Below, in pieces: positions 53,893 to 62,903 of a stretch of DNA of 64,000 nucleotides (its first letter is position 1; every line of letters starts with the position of its first letter). The position numbers and the translations under genes were made by a program. This DNA comes from CAZXEU01 sp965207385 (GTDB taxonomy: Bacteria; Bacteroidota; Rhodothermia; Rhodothermales; Bin80): NCBI GenBank assembly GCA_965207385.1, contig CBDBLZ010000021.1:744001-808000 (forward strand), given 5' to 3'. The notes under the pieces are model-generated. The model saw nothing but the letters and a program-made list of their open reading frames with translations, did no database searches and was not told the DNA's origin.

Positions 53893-54504
53893 ATGAGGTG
53901 GCTGCGCGCCCTGTACGAATGGGTTCTCGCCTGGGCAGAAACCCCTTATGGGCCGGCCGCGCTCTTCCTCCTGGCGGTGGCAGAGTCGGTCATCTTTCCG
54001 GTGCCGCCTGACGTGCTTCTGATTGCGCTTGCGCTGGGTTGCCGCGAAAAGTCCATCCGGTTTGGTGTAATCTGCAGCGCAGGTTCCGTCCTTGGCGGCA
54101 TCGCGGGATACGGACTTGGCCACCTGGCCTGGTTGGCACCGGGCGGCTTCACGCCGCTGGCCGAGTTTTTCTTCGACACGGTGCCGGGTTTCAATCAGGA
54201 ACTGTATTTCCAGATCGGAGAACGCTTTGCGGAGTGGGGATTCGTGATCGTCTTTACGGCCGGCTTCACGCCGGTCCCGTACAAGCTGTTCACGGTCTCA
54301 GCGGGAGCTTTTGATATTCCCTTCCTGCTATTCTTGCTTGCCTCGGCCGTCAGCAGGACGGCGCGATTCCTTCTCGTTGCGGGGCTCATCTACCGGTTTG
54401 GCGAGCCTATACGCCGGTTCCTGGATCGCTATTTCAATGCGCTGGCCGTGCTGTTTGCCGCTCTGCTGATTGCGGGCTTCCTTGTCGTCAGGTTCTGGCT
54501 CTGA
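53893..54504 (+). CDS. YqaA/DedA-family (VTT) membrane protein
   Basis: A 203-residue inner-membrane protein. The SNARE-associated/VTT fold is seen in A-E-S-V-I-F-P-V-P-P-D-V-L-L (30-43), with the re-entrant helix signature, G-Y-G-L-G-H-L, and V-F-T-A-G-F-T-P-V-P-Y-K-L-F-T-V-S-A-G-A. About five hydrophobic helices. DedA-superfamily proteins are linked to lipid scrambling and undecaprenyl-phosphate recycling; the YqaA branch is less studied. It sits 39 bases after the TPR gene and may be co-transcribed. uppP is 5 kb away and also concerns undecaprenyl phosphate. Confidence 0.9.
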   Translation: MRWLRALYEWVLAWAETPYGPAALFLLAVAESVIFPVPPDVLLIALALGCREKSIRFGVICSAGSVLGGIAGYGLGHLAWLAPGGFTPLAEFFFDTVPGFNQELYFQIGERFAEWGFVIVFTAGFTPVPYKLFTVSAGAFDIPFLLFLLASAVSRTARFLLVAGLIYRFGEPIRRFLDRYFNALAVLFAALLIAGFLVVRFWL

Positions 54505-54511
54505 GGCAGGA

Positions 54512-56143
54512 TCACCGGAAGCGCGTCACTGTCAGCGAACGCTCTGCGTCGGGACTCGCGGCGCGGATAATGTACCTGCCGCTTGGCAGCGTACCTGCGG
54601 AAAGGCGAAACCTGTACGTGCCGGCGGCCAGAGGTCCTTCATGAATCAGCGAGACCTCGCGTCCCAGCACGTCCAAGGCTGCAATACGCACGGGTCGACC
54701 TTCGGAGAGCGCCAGCGAAAAGTAGACTTCGGTGTGGAAGGGATTGGGATGCGCGGAAGACAGCTGCAGCGGCTGCCGGGCAGCGCCAACGTCCGATGCC
54801 GGGCCAGCCAGGCGATCCAGTCCGGCCGGTTTCAGAACAAACAGACCCTCGCCAATGCTGCTCACCACAATCGTGCCGCTCTCGAAAAACGGATAAACCC
54901 CCCAGGCACCCGCAAATTTCGGCTGGTCCGAGTCCGGATAGGTATCGAAAAAGGCCGCCTCGCGCGGGGAATTGATACTTTCCAGGTCCACAATGCGCAG
55001 ACCCGAAGTATAGTTGGCCTCAAACGCATATCCCCGATGGATGTGAAGATTGTGGTCGATGGAGCCGGTGGTACCGAAGTACTCGGTCGCGAGGACGGGA
55101 TCCTCCAGTTCGGCAATATCCCAGATCAATGTCCTTGGGCCGTGCCGGCCTGGAAGTGTCCGGATCTCGTCCAGCTCGTCATTCATTACAAAGTAGCGGT
55201 GGTCTTCCGTCAGCCACCCCTGGTGCGCGTATCGTGCATGCGGATACGGAGTCGCGGCAAGGGCTACGGGACGGGCCTTGTCCGTTACGTCGGCAATACT
55301 GAGTTTGTTGATATTTGCGCCGATGCAAATCTCCCGGCCCACGTACTGCCGGTCCGGCCCACGGTACGTGACGCACTGCGCATCGTGCGTATAGCCGTCA
55401 GGAGACGGTTGGCCGGTCGTGATGTCGAGAAAGCAGCCCGCATACACCGGAGCCGCCGGATCGCGAATGTCCACCATGTGCAGGCCCCGCGTACATACAC
55501 TGCCCGTGCCCCGGCTTCCCGTGACATACGCAAACCCCGTGTCCTCGTTAATGGCAATGTTGTGCGCCGTGTCGAATCCCGTGTATCGGGCCGTTTCGGC
55601 AAATATTCCGGGCATGGCCGGGCGGCCTCGCAGCTGCGTCAGGTCAAAGACCTGCAGCCCGGGCTTTGCGTTGGAGCCATCGACCACCACGAACATGTGG
55701 TTGCCGTAGACCTTCATGTCCCGCCACCGGGAGGCGGCGCCGTCTGCTGACGGCAGGATGCCCAGAAATGTGGAATGGACCGGGTCCGTAACATCGACAA
55801 ATGCGACGGCCGAAAACAGCCCCACGAGCGCATACTCGTGTCCGGTGAGCGCGTCGGTCCAGCCCCAGATGTCACTCACCCTTCTGCGGGCATCCTGGGG
55901 ATGCAGCGCGAACAGCTCCTCCAGCGAAAAATGCGCCAGCAAATCTATGCTCTGGCACGGATAGCGGAAGGCTGCCATGCCGCCTTTGCAGCGGGCGGAC
56001 TTGGGCGCAATGGAGACGTCCTGTCCGGCCGCGCCCGCACTCAGCATCAGGCCGACCGCCAACAGGACTGCCCGGTTCGGGCGGCTTCGGCTGCGCGCAG
56101 CAAACCGGCGGCAGGTGGGTCGCTGTCGGGTAGCGCCTTGCAT
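54512..56143 (-). CDS. Secreted choice-of-anchor B (LVIVD) protein with T9SS domain
   Basis: A 543-residue extracellular protein. Signal peptide ~24-41 (A-V-L-L-A-V-G-L-M-L, ending A-A-G-Q). The LVIVD-type beta-propeller has marks such as W-G-W-T-D, A-F-V-D-V-T-D-P, A-H-N-I-A-I-N-E-D-T-G-F-A-Y and H-Q-G-W-L-T-E-D. A T9SS sorting domain closes it (S-A-H-P-N-P-F). This matches the family called choice-of-anchor B, of unknown function. It is a tandem paralogue of the next gene upstream, from which it is separated by 26 bases, so both are likely one transcript. Confidence 0.88.
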   Translation of the reverse strand: MQGATRQRPTCRRFAARSRSRPNRAVLLAVGLMLSAGAAGQDVSIAPKSARCKGGMAAFRYPCQSIDLLAHFSLEELFALHPQDARRRVSDIWGWTDALTGHEYALVGLFSAVAFVDVTDPVHSTFLGILPSADGAASRWRDMKVYGNHMFVVVDGSNAKPGLQVFDLTQLRGRPAMPGIFAETARYTGFDTAHNIAINEDTGFAYVTGSRGTGSVCTRGLHMVDIRDPAAPVYAGCFLDITTGQPSPDGYTHDAQCVTYRGPDRQYVGREICIGANINKLSIADVTDKARPVALAATPYPHARYAHQGWLTEDHRYFVMNDELDEIRTLPGRHGPRTLIWDIAELEDPVLATEYFGTTGSIDHNLHIHRGYAFEANYTSGLRIVDLESINSPREAAFFDTYPDSDQPKFAGAWGVYPFFESGTIVVSSIGEGLFVLKPAGLDRLAGPASDVGAARQPLQLSSAHPNPFHTEVYFSLALSEGRPVRIAALDVLGREVSLIHEGPLAAGTYRFRLSAGTLPSGRYIIRAASPDAERSLTVTRFR

Positions 56144-56169
56144 ATCGCGCTCGGCCCGGTTCGGGCTCC

Positions 56170-57729
56170 CTAACGCGCCAGCGTTACCAGCTGGGTAGCG
56201 ATGTCCGATTCCCCTGCGGCCCTGACCGCATACCTGCCGCTGGGCAAATCGCCAGCCTCAAAGCGCAGGAGGTGCACTCCCGCCGGGAGCGGGCCATTGT
56301 GCAAAAGGCTGATTTCCCGGCCGGTCAGGTCATAGACAGCAACGCGCACGCTCTGGGCGCCTGGCAGCTCCAGGGAAAGCGTCGTGGCCGGATTGAACGG
56401 ATTCGGATGCGCGGGCAGCAGCCGGAAGCCGTCCGGCAACTCCAGCGATGCTTCGCTGTCGCTTACCAGATCCAGGCCGGCAGCCTGCAGCATGAACAGT
56501 CCTTCAGTCTGGCTCGTGACGAGGACGGTGCCGCTGGCGAAATATGGATAATTGCTCCAGGCACCCTCGTAGCTGGGCTCATTGTTTTCCAGGTACGTAT
56601 CGAAGTAGGCGATTTCCCCCGGGTCGAATACGTCCGTGATGTCCACGATGCGCAGTCCCGAACTGTAGTTAGCCTCGAATATGTAGTTGCCTCGAACATA
56701 CAGGTTGTGATCCGTGGATCCCGCACCGGCGGAGAACTCCAGGATCATGATGGGATCGTCAATCACCGTCATGTCCCAGATGAGCGTTCGCGGAGACTGT
56801 CTCGAGTCCAGATCGAATTCGTCAAATTCGTCGTTCATGAAATAGTAGGCTTGGTCCTCCGAAAGCCAGCCCTGATGCGCGTAGCCAACGCCCGGATAGG
56901 ACCGGGCAGCCAGGGCTACAGGCGCACTCTTGTCGGTTACGTCCGCGACGCTGATGGCTGTTTCATTGGCTCCGATGCAGATTTCCCGGCCCCGGTAGTG
57001 CTCGTCCGGGCCCCGGTACACCACGCACTGTACGTCATGCGTGTAGCCCGAGCCTCCTCTTCCGGTTGAAGTATCCGCGAAGCAGCCCGCGAAGGTCGGA
57101 TTCAGGGGATCGCGAATATCTATCATGTGCAGACCGTAGGAGCATGCGGCGCCGCTTCCTCCCACGACGTACGCAAACCCCGTTTCCTCGTTGATGGCAA
57201 TGTTGTGGGCAGATCCGATGCCTCCGTACCAGGCAGACTCGCTGAATTCGACCGGAGGATTCGCTACGCTGCGCAGGTTCGCAAGATCGAACACCTGCAC
57301 GCCGTGCGCACCGACATTGTCAGCGACGATGAAAGCGTGATCCTTGTACACCTTTACGTCGCGCCACCAGCTGTCCATGCCGGTGTGGGACGGCAGTACG
57401 CCGAGTACCACGGGATTTGTCGGATCGGAAACATCCACGAATGCTGTAGCATCGGATCTGGCTACCAGCGCATACTCCCTGCCTGATTCGCCATCGGTCC
57501 AACCCCAGACATCATTGACAATTTTCAGGTTCGGACTGGCGCCAAACGGAAACAGGTCATCGATGTTCAGGAGTGCGAGAAGATCAATGCCTTTGCACGG
57601 AAAAACGCCTGCCTTGCCGCCTGTGCAGTTTACGCGCGAGCCGGTTACGGAAGAGGGCGTTTGCGCGTTACCGGGCAGCGCGCAAAACGCGAGCAGGGCT
57701 GCGCAGCAGAGAGACAGGAGCGGTTTCAT
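56170..57729 (-). CDS. Secreted choice-of-anchor B (LVIVD) protein, tandem paralogue
   Basis: A 519-residue protein. Clean signal peptide (1-23, ending P-G-N-A-Q). Same blades as its downstream paralogue: V-W-G-W-T-D-G, D-V-S-D-P-T-N-P, S-A-H-N-I-A-I-N-E-E-T-G-F-A-Y-V-V, H-Q-G-W-L-S-E-D-Q. The C-terminal T9SS domain reads A-H-P-N-P-F-N-P-A-T. Conserved paired Cys residues in both paralogues (for example near C-T-G-G-K-A-G-V-F-P-C) suggest disulfides. First gene of the pair; divergent from rqcH, with 137 bases between. Confidence 0.88.
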   Translation of the reverse strand: MKPLLSLCCAALLAFCALPGNAQTPSSVTGSRVNCTGGKAGVFPCKGIDLLALLNIDDLFPFGASPNLKIVNDVWGWTDGESGREYALVARSDATAFVDVSDPTNPVVLGVLPSHTGMDSWWRDVKVYKDHAFIVADNVGAHGVQVFDLANLRSVANPPVEFSESAWYGGIGSAHNIAINEETGFAYVVGGSGAACSYGLHMIDIRDPLNPTFAGCFADTSTGRGGSGYTHDVQCVVYRGPDEHYRGREICIGANETAISVADVTDKSAPVALAARSYPGVGYAHQGWLSEDQAYYFMNDEFDEFDLDSRQSPRTLIWDMTVIDDPIMILEFSAGAGSTDHNLYVRGNYIFEANYSSGLRIVDITDVFDPGEIAYFDTYLENNEPSYEGAWSNYPYFASGTVLVTSQTEGLFMLQAAGLDLVSDSEASLELPDGFRLLPAHPNPFNPATTLSLELPGAQSVRVAVYDLTGREISLLHNGPLPAGVHLLRFEAGDLPSGRYAVRAAGESDIATQLVTLAR

Positions 57730-57866
57730 GGTAGGTATCCGTACTGGGTCAGGCGGATGGCAAGGGCATGGTCAGGCGCACCGGGAAAAAGAAGGCAACA
57801 CACCTGAAACTTCTTATGAAGGCGCATTTCAAAGGATCCCGAATAAACGCAGGTTGATTCAGTAAA

Positions 57867-59495
57867 GTGTGGAACAACTACTTCACCCTGCGGGCGCTCG
57901 TCAAGGAGTGGGGAGCATGGCTTCCGGGCTTGTCCGTCCGGCGGGCGTATTCCCAGTCTCGCGGCGAGCTCGCAATTGCCCTGAGCGAGGGTCGGTCGCT
58001 GCACGTGGTCATCCGTCCGCCGGCAATTTGCGCGTTTGGCCGCCGTGGACACGTCCGGCGACGCCGCAATGTCGCCGAACTGCTGCCCGCTTTGGCGGGC
58101 AGTGCGATCAGCGGCGTGAGCCTTGCGCAGGGAGACCGCATCGTTGTCCTGGACCTGCAGGGTGGCTTGAAGCTGAGCCTTCAGCTCTTTGGGTCGCGGG
58201 CCAACGTGCACCTGATCGGCGCCGACGGGCGCATCAGCGATGCTTTCCTCCGGGCCCGGAAGTCGGCGGGTGCGCGGCCGGCGCAGCCTCGTTCCGCAAG
58301 GGTCCCGGCAGATCTGCAGCAGTTTCGGACGTGCTGGACGGGGGCGTCTGTCGCGGAAGCCATAAAGCGCGCGGTGCCGTTCTTCGACGCGCAGCTCTCT
58401 GAAGAAGTAATGCGCCGGGCTGAAGTTGCACAAAAGCCTGCAGCGGATGTGACAGAGAGCGAGCTCCGCCGATTGTTCTTGGCAGTCAGGGGGCTCGAGC
58501 AGGATCTTTTGCAGCCGTCTCCGAGGATATACTGGTATCCGACGGGAGCCGGAAAACTGGCACTCACGGCTGTTGCCGGTCAGGACGAAGCCCGCGAAGA
58601 GCGCTTCGACACCGTAAACGAGGCGGTTCGCGTGCATGCCTTGCATTCGCTGAGCCGGCAGCGGTTCACAGCACGACACGGCAAGCTGGTCAAGGTCATC
58701 GGCAAGGCGCTGGCTGCCTCAAGGCAGAGAGAGGACATCCTGCGCCGGGAAGCAGCGCGTCCCGGCAGACACGGCGCCTATGAGCGCTGGGCCCATCTGC
58801 TCATGGCTTCCGAACCGGAGCCGGCCGGGCGAGACCAGATCGTGCTCAAGGACTGGTTTGGCGACGGAGCCCCGGTCACAATAAGCCTGGATCCGTCGCA
58901 GGGCACGGTTGCCAACGCGGAGCGCTACTACGCCAGGGCACGCAAGGCCAGGCAATCCCGGGCGCATCTGGCAAAGCGGCTGGAGTTGGCGCGACGCTCC
59001 TGTGACGCACTGGGCCGGGCCTGGGTAGCGCTGGGCCGCGTGAGCAGTCTTGGGGAACTGGAAGCATTTGAAAAGAGCCACGCGGAAATCCTTGGCATGG
59101 TGCAACCCCGGACCCGCGAAGGCACCGGCGTCCGGTTCAGGCGCTTCACTCTCGGTCAGGGCTATGCGGTGTGGGTGGCGCGCAACCGGAAGGAAGCGGA
59201 CGTGCTGACGTTTGGAAGTGCCCGCAAGTATGACGTCTGGATGCACGCGCGCGGCTACAGCGGGGCGCACACCGTACTGCGCCTGCCTGGCCGTGATGCC
59301 AAGCCTGGAAAGGACGTCCTGGAACGTGCGGCCTCCATCGCAGCCTATTTCAGCAAGGGGCGGCACAGCGGCCTGGTGCCGGTTACGGTCACGCGGCGAA
59401 AGTATGTGCGCAAGCCGCGGGGCGCGGCGCCTGGCGAAGTGGCGTTCGAACGCGAAGAAGTGGTAATCGTACCCCCCGTGTGCCCGTCCGACTGA
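57867..59495 (+). CDS. rqcH: NFACT-family ribosome quality-control protein (RqcH-like)
   Basis: A 542-residue protein. Rqc2/RqcH proteins bind split 50S subunits with stalled peptides and recruit tRNA-Ala to add C-terminal tails for degradation. Seen here: the NFACT-N start N-N-Y-F-T-L-R-A-L-V, a central helical region (~270-430), and the C-terminal NFACT-R domain with K-Y-D-V-W-M-H-A-R-G-Y-S-G-A-H-T-V-L and A-A-S-I-A-A-Y-F-S-K-G-R. The start is GTG at 57867. The central coiled part seems short, but all domains are present. Single-gene unit. The 219 bases to uppP have no gene. Confidence 0.9.
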   Translation: MWNNYFTLRALVKEWGAWLPGLSVRRAYSQSRGELAIALSEGRSLHVVIRPPAICAFGRRGHVRRRRNVAELLPALAGSAISGVSLAQGDRIVVLDLQGGLKLSLQLFGSRANVHLIGADGRISDAFLRARKSAGARPAQPRSARVPADLQQFRTCWTGASVAEAIKRAVPFFDAQLSEEVMRRAEVAQKPAADVTESELRRLFLAVRGLEQDLLQPSPRIYWYPTGAGKLALTAVAGQDEAREERFDTVNEAVRVHALHSLSRQRFTARHGKLVKVIGKALAASRQREDILRREAARPGRHGAYERWAHLLMASEPEPAGRDQIVLKDWFGDGAPVTISLDPSQGTVANAERYYARARKARQSRAHLAKRLELARRSCDALGRAWVALGRVSSLGELEAFEKSHAEILGMVQPRTREGTGVRFRRFTLGQGYAVWVARNRKEADVLTFGSARKYDVWMHARGYSGAHTVLRLPGRDAKPGKDVLERAASIAAYFSKGRHSGLVPVTVTRRKYVRKPRGAAPGEVAFEREEVVIVPPVCPSD

Positions 59496-59714
59496 AGACG
59501 AAACGTTGCGCAGCCGCCTTACCTCTCTGCGTGGCGGGCCGCGCCCTGCCGGATGAATCGCCAGGCAGACATACCTTGTACCTGATGCACCCATTTGCCG
59601 CTATAGGCGTTGTGTGCGGCGCATCACGGCTTGTGGCCACGGCCAGCGAGCCGACGCGAAAACAGGACCGAGTTTCTTAATGGTACTATAGTCTAGGGCG
59701 CAATCGCGGGACCA

Positions 59715-60524
59715 ATGAACTGGTGGGAGGCGGCGATTCTGGGACTCATCCAGGGACTGACAGAGTTTCTTCCGGTGTCGTCCACAGGCCATCTGGTGCT
59801 GGCGCAGCACTTTCTGGGCGCCGGTCTCTCCGGCGAAAGCGACGTAACGTTCGAGGTGTTTGTGCACTTGGGAACAGCGCTCAGTATCTGCACGGTCTAC
59901 GCCCGTCATCTTCGGGTACTTGCTGCGGCAAGCCTGCGCGCCGCGATGCACCCTCATAAGGCGATGGATCAGTTTCGGAGCGACGAGAATCTGCGCATGG
60001 TGTGGTATGTTGCGGTATCTGCAGTGCCCGCCGCCTGTGCGTATCTCCTGTTTGCCGATCCAATCGAGCGAGCCTTTGCGGATCCGCGACTGGCCTGTAT
60101 ACTCTTGTTCGTAACGGGCCTCCTGCTCCTGCTCACGCTGCTTTGCAGGCAGGCCTCGGGCCCCGTGACTACCTCCCGGGCGCTCGTAACGGGGATTGCT
60201 CAGGCTTGCGCCATGCTGCCGGGCATTTCCCGGTCCGGCGCAACCATATGCGCGGCACTGTACCAGAATGTGGAGCCGCGGCGCGCGGCGGACTTTTCGT
60301 TTCTGATGCTGCTTCCCGTTGTCGTGGGCGGAGCGCTGCTCAAGCTCGGGCACCTGACCGGCGCTCCTGCCTCCTGGCTGCCGGTGGGCGTCGGGACGCT
60401 TGTGGCCTTTATTGCTGGAGTTGCTGCGATTCGAGTGGTATTAAGCGTAGTCAAGCGTGGTCACCTGTATTTATTCGCCTTTTACTGCTTTGCCGTCGGC
60501 ATTGCGGGACTGCTGCTGCTGTAG
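59715..60524 (+). CDS. uppP: Undecaprenyl-diphosphate phosphatase
   Basis: A 269-residue membrane enzyme that regenerates undecaprenyl phosphate, the lipid carrier for peptidoglycan and other glycans; its loss raises bacitracin sensitivity. Signature 1 is G-L-T-E17-F-L-P-V-S-S-T-G-H26 and signature 2 is L-P-G-I-S-R-S-G-A-T in the second half, both intact. Seven to eight hydrophobic helices. The ATG at 59715 matches the family start (M-N-W-W-E-A). Length normal. The sequence TATAGT at 59686-59691 could be a -10, but no matching -35 was found. Confidence 0.95.
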   Translation: MNWWEAAILGLIQGLTEFLPVSSTGHLVLAQHFLGAGLSGESDVTFEVFVHLGTALSICTVYARHLRVLAAASLRAAMHPHKAMDQFRSDENLRMVWYVAVSAVPAACAYLLFADPIERAFADPRLACILLFVTGLLLLLTLLCRQASGPVTTSRALVTGIAQACAMLPGISRSGATICAALYQNVEPRRAADFSFLMLLPVVVGGALLKLGHLTGAPASWLPVGVGTLVAFIAGVAAIRVVLSVVKRGHLYLFAFYCFAVGIAGLLLL

Positions 60525-60621
60525 GGCGTCCGTGCAGGCGGCTCAATTCGCGGCGGAGCGAGTTGTATCAATTGGGCGCTGTGTGCCGTAAACAGTTGCA
60601 AGTCGGCAAGCTTCAGGAACC

Positions 60622-61437
60622 ATGCAGTTCACATCGTACGAAAAGGAGACCCGCAGGGAGATTGATCGCTGGTTGCGAGGGGACGGCTCCCTGTTTGCGC
60701 AGGCGGTAAACCTGGTCATGAAACCGGTGGACTGGGTGGTGGAGCAGGCCGTTCCGGCCGGCATCGTTGCGCGGGCAGGCGAAGCCGTGGAGCAGTTTCT
60801 GGAGAAGCTCAACGACGCTTCCAGATGGATTCCCGAAACGGGCGATGTGGTCTCGGCGGCGCAGGCCCGCGGCCTCCGGATTGCACGGGTGGAAGACCTC
60901 AGGCAGGAGACGCTGGAAGATCTGGACGGGCTGGCGCGTCGGTGTTTCTCGGAAAACATGATACTGGCAGCGCTCAGCGGAGGGGGGACCGGACTTGGGG
61001 GCGCCGTATTCATTGCGGCGGATATCCCGCTGCTGTTCATGATCAATTTCCGGCTGATACAGCAGATAGGAGCCTCGTACGGCTTTCCCATGACGAGCCC
61101 GGAGTATTCTCCCGTGGTGTTGTCCATCTTCAATGCAGCCGCGGCCAACCAGCGGGACGCCAGAAGCATGGCCATGCGCGAGGTAAGCGTGGCAGCGGCC
61201 GCGCTGGCCGGCAATACGGCGTACAAGGGGCGCGTGCGGGGCACGCTGCCGGATCAGAGCAGGCACTTGCCGCGCGAGTTGGCCAAGAACCTGGTCGGAC
61301 GCAAGCTGCTTCAGACGATTCCGCTGGCCGGGGCTGCCGTGGGCGCGGGTATCAACTACTGGTTTACCAGCGAGACTGCGTGGACAACGTACATGCTCTT
61401 TCGGAGCCTGTATCTTGAACACAAGGACAGGCAGTAG
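60622..61437 (+). CDS. EcsC-family protein
   Basis: A 271-residue protein. The EcsC domain covers most of the length: Y-E-K-E-T-R-R-E-I near the N-terminus, L-S-G-G-G-T-G-L-G-G at ~118, D-I-P-L-L-F-M-I-N-F-R-L-I-Q-Q-I at ~137 and I-P-L-A-G-A-A-V-G-A-G-I-N near the end. It is probably membrane-associated through the G-rich hydrophobic region. EcsC was first named for a third gene of a Bacillus ABC-transporter locus, but no ABC genes are here and the function is unknown. It sits 97 bases after uppP and 42 bases before der. Confidence 0.88.
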   Translation: MQFTSYEKETRREIDRWLRGDGSLFAQAVNLVMKPVDWVVEQAVPAGIVARAGEAVEQFLEKLNDASRWIPETGDVVSAAQARGLRIARVEDLRQETLEDLDGLARRCFSENMILAALSGGGTGLGGAVFIAADIPLLFMINFRLIQQIGASYGFPMTSPEYSPVVLSIFNAAAANQRDARSMAMREVSVAAAALAGNTAYKGRVRGTLPDQSRHLPRELAKNLVGRKLLQTIPLAGAAVGAGINYWFTSETAWTTYMLFRSLYLEHKDRQ

Positions 61438-61479
61438 CCCTACCGGCGGCGCCTGCTCCCCAAATCGGCGTGGCTGGAC

Positions 61480-62811
61480 ATGGCGCAGGCACTGGCAGCA
61501 ATAGTAGGGCGTCCCAATGTGGGCAAGTCCACGCTATTCAATCGCCTGACCGAGACCCGAGCGGCCATTGTGCACGATGTTGCGGGGGTCACGCGCGACC
61601 GCCTGTTCGGGACGGTGGAATGGTGCGGACGCACGTTTTCCGTTGTGGATACCGGAGGCCTGGTACCCAGGTCAGCAGAGCGCTTCGAGCGGGCCATCCG
61701 GGAGCAGGTGGTGCTCGCGCTGGAAGACGCGGACGTGGTCCTGTACGTGGCAGATACCACTACCGGGATCACGGACCTGGACCAGGAGATCGCGGCGATG
61801 CTGCGCGGAAGCGCCAAGCCGGTGCTGGTGGCTGCCAACAAGGCTGACAATGCAGCACGCCGGCTGGAAGCTGCCGATTTCTACGGACTGGGCCTCGGCG
61901 AGGTCTTTCCCGTGAGCGCGATCAACGGAATGGGTACCGGGGAATTCCTTGACGCCGTGTTGGAAGCGCTGCCGCAGAAGGAAGCGGCAGCCGAGGCTGA
62001 TCTGCGTCCCCGTATTGCATTCGTCGGGCGCCCCAACGTGGGCAAGTCGCTTCTTAGCAATGCGCTCCTGGGCCAGCAAAGAAGTGTCGTCACCAGCATA
62101 GCCGGGACCACCCGGGATGCCGTGGATTCGGTGCTCTTGCATGAAGGCCAGGAGATTGTTCTGGTTGACACCGCAGGGCTGCGCAAGAGGGCGCGTGTAA
62201 CCGAAAATGTGGAGTTTTATGCTGCGCTCCGCACCCGGCGGGCCATTGAGGCATGTGACGTAGCCGTGCTGCTGCTGGATGCCGGCCTTGGGCTGGAGGC
62301 CCAGGACATCAAGGTGCTGAAGGATGCCGAAGAGCACGGAAAGGGTCTCGTGATAGCCGTCAACAAGTGGGACCTTGTTGCCAAGGAAACGAACACGGCC
62401 AGGGACGTGGAGAGGCATATCCGCAGGCGTCTGAAGACTCTCGACCATGTCCCCGTTGTGTTCGTTTCGGCAAAGACCGGGCAGCGGATTCGAAGACTCC
62501 TTGACATTTCGCTCGGCGTCGTGGCGCAGCGCAGGCGCAGGATTGGCACGGCCAGATTGAATGCCACGCTGCAGGAGGCAGTTGGCGCCCATCATCCGGC
62601 CACACACCGGGGTAAGTTTGTGCAGCTCAAGTATGCAGCACAGGTAGGGGTTGAACCACCGGTAATCGCAGTTTTCTGCAATCATCCGAAGGCCATATCG
62701 GAGTCATACACTCGCTATCTCACGAACCGGTTTCGCGAAGCGTTCGGATTCAGCGGCGTACCCCTGAAGCTGGTCTTCAGGCGAAAGTCGCGGCGGGAAA
62801 CAGCGCGTTGA
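61480..62811 (+). CDS. der: GTPase Der (EngA)
   Basis: A 443-residue ribosome-assembly GTPase needed for 50S maturation. Two tandem GTPase domains each have the P-loop G-R-P-N-V-G-K-S, the first with D-T-G-G and N-K-A-D, the second with D-T-A-G-L-R-K and N-K-W-D. A KH-like domain closes the protein (F-S-G-V-P-L-K-L-V-F-R near the end). The start at 61480 (M-A-Q-A-L-A-A-I-V-G-R) leaves the P-loop at residue ~10, as expected. Cytoplasmic and essential in most bacteria. Confidence 0.97.
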   Translation: MAQALAAIVGRPNVGKSTLFNRLTETRAAIVHDVAGVTRDRLFGTVEWCGRTFSVVDTGGLVPRSAERFERAIREQVVLALEDADVVLYVADTTTGITDLDQEIAAMLRGSAKPVLVAANKADNAARRLEAADFYGLGLGEVFPVSAINGMGTGEFLDAVLEALPQKEAAAEADLRPRIAFVGRPNVGKSLLSNALLGQQRSVVTSIAGTTRDAVDSVLLHEGQEIVLVDTAGLRKRARVTENVEFYAALRTRRAIEACDVAVLLLDAGLGLEAQDIKVLKDAEEHGKGLVIAVNKWDLVAKETNTARDVERHIRRRLKTLDHVPVVFVSAKTGQRIRRLLDISLGVVAQRRRRIGTARLNATLQEAVGAHHPATHRGKFVQLKYAAQVGVEPPVIAVFCNHPKAISESYTRYLTNRFREAFGFSGVPLKLVFRRKSRRETAR

Positions 62812-62903
62812 GCGCGATCCCCGGGAGCTCCCCTCTGGCGAGGCTGCCGGAACATTCGCGCCTCCTGCGGTATACCGGCCACTGCCAGACCCGCGGAGCA
62901 GCC

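Noticed and set aside
54470..55750. Plus-strand open frame of 426 aa opposite the LVIVD protein gene
   Set aside because: Antisense shadow; the opposite strand has a signal peptide, propeller blades and a sorting domain.
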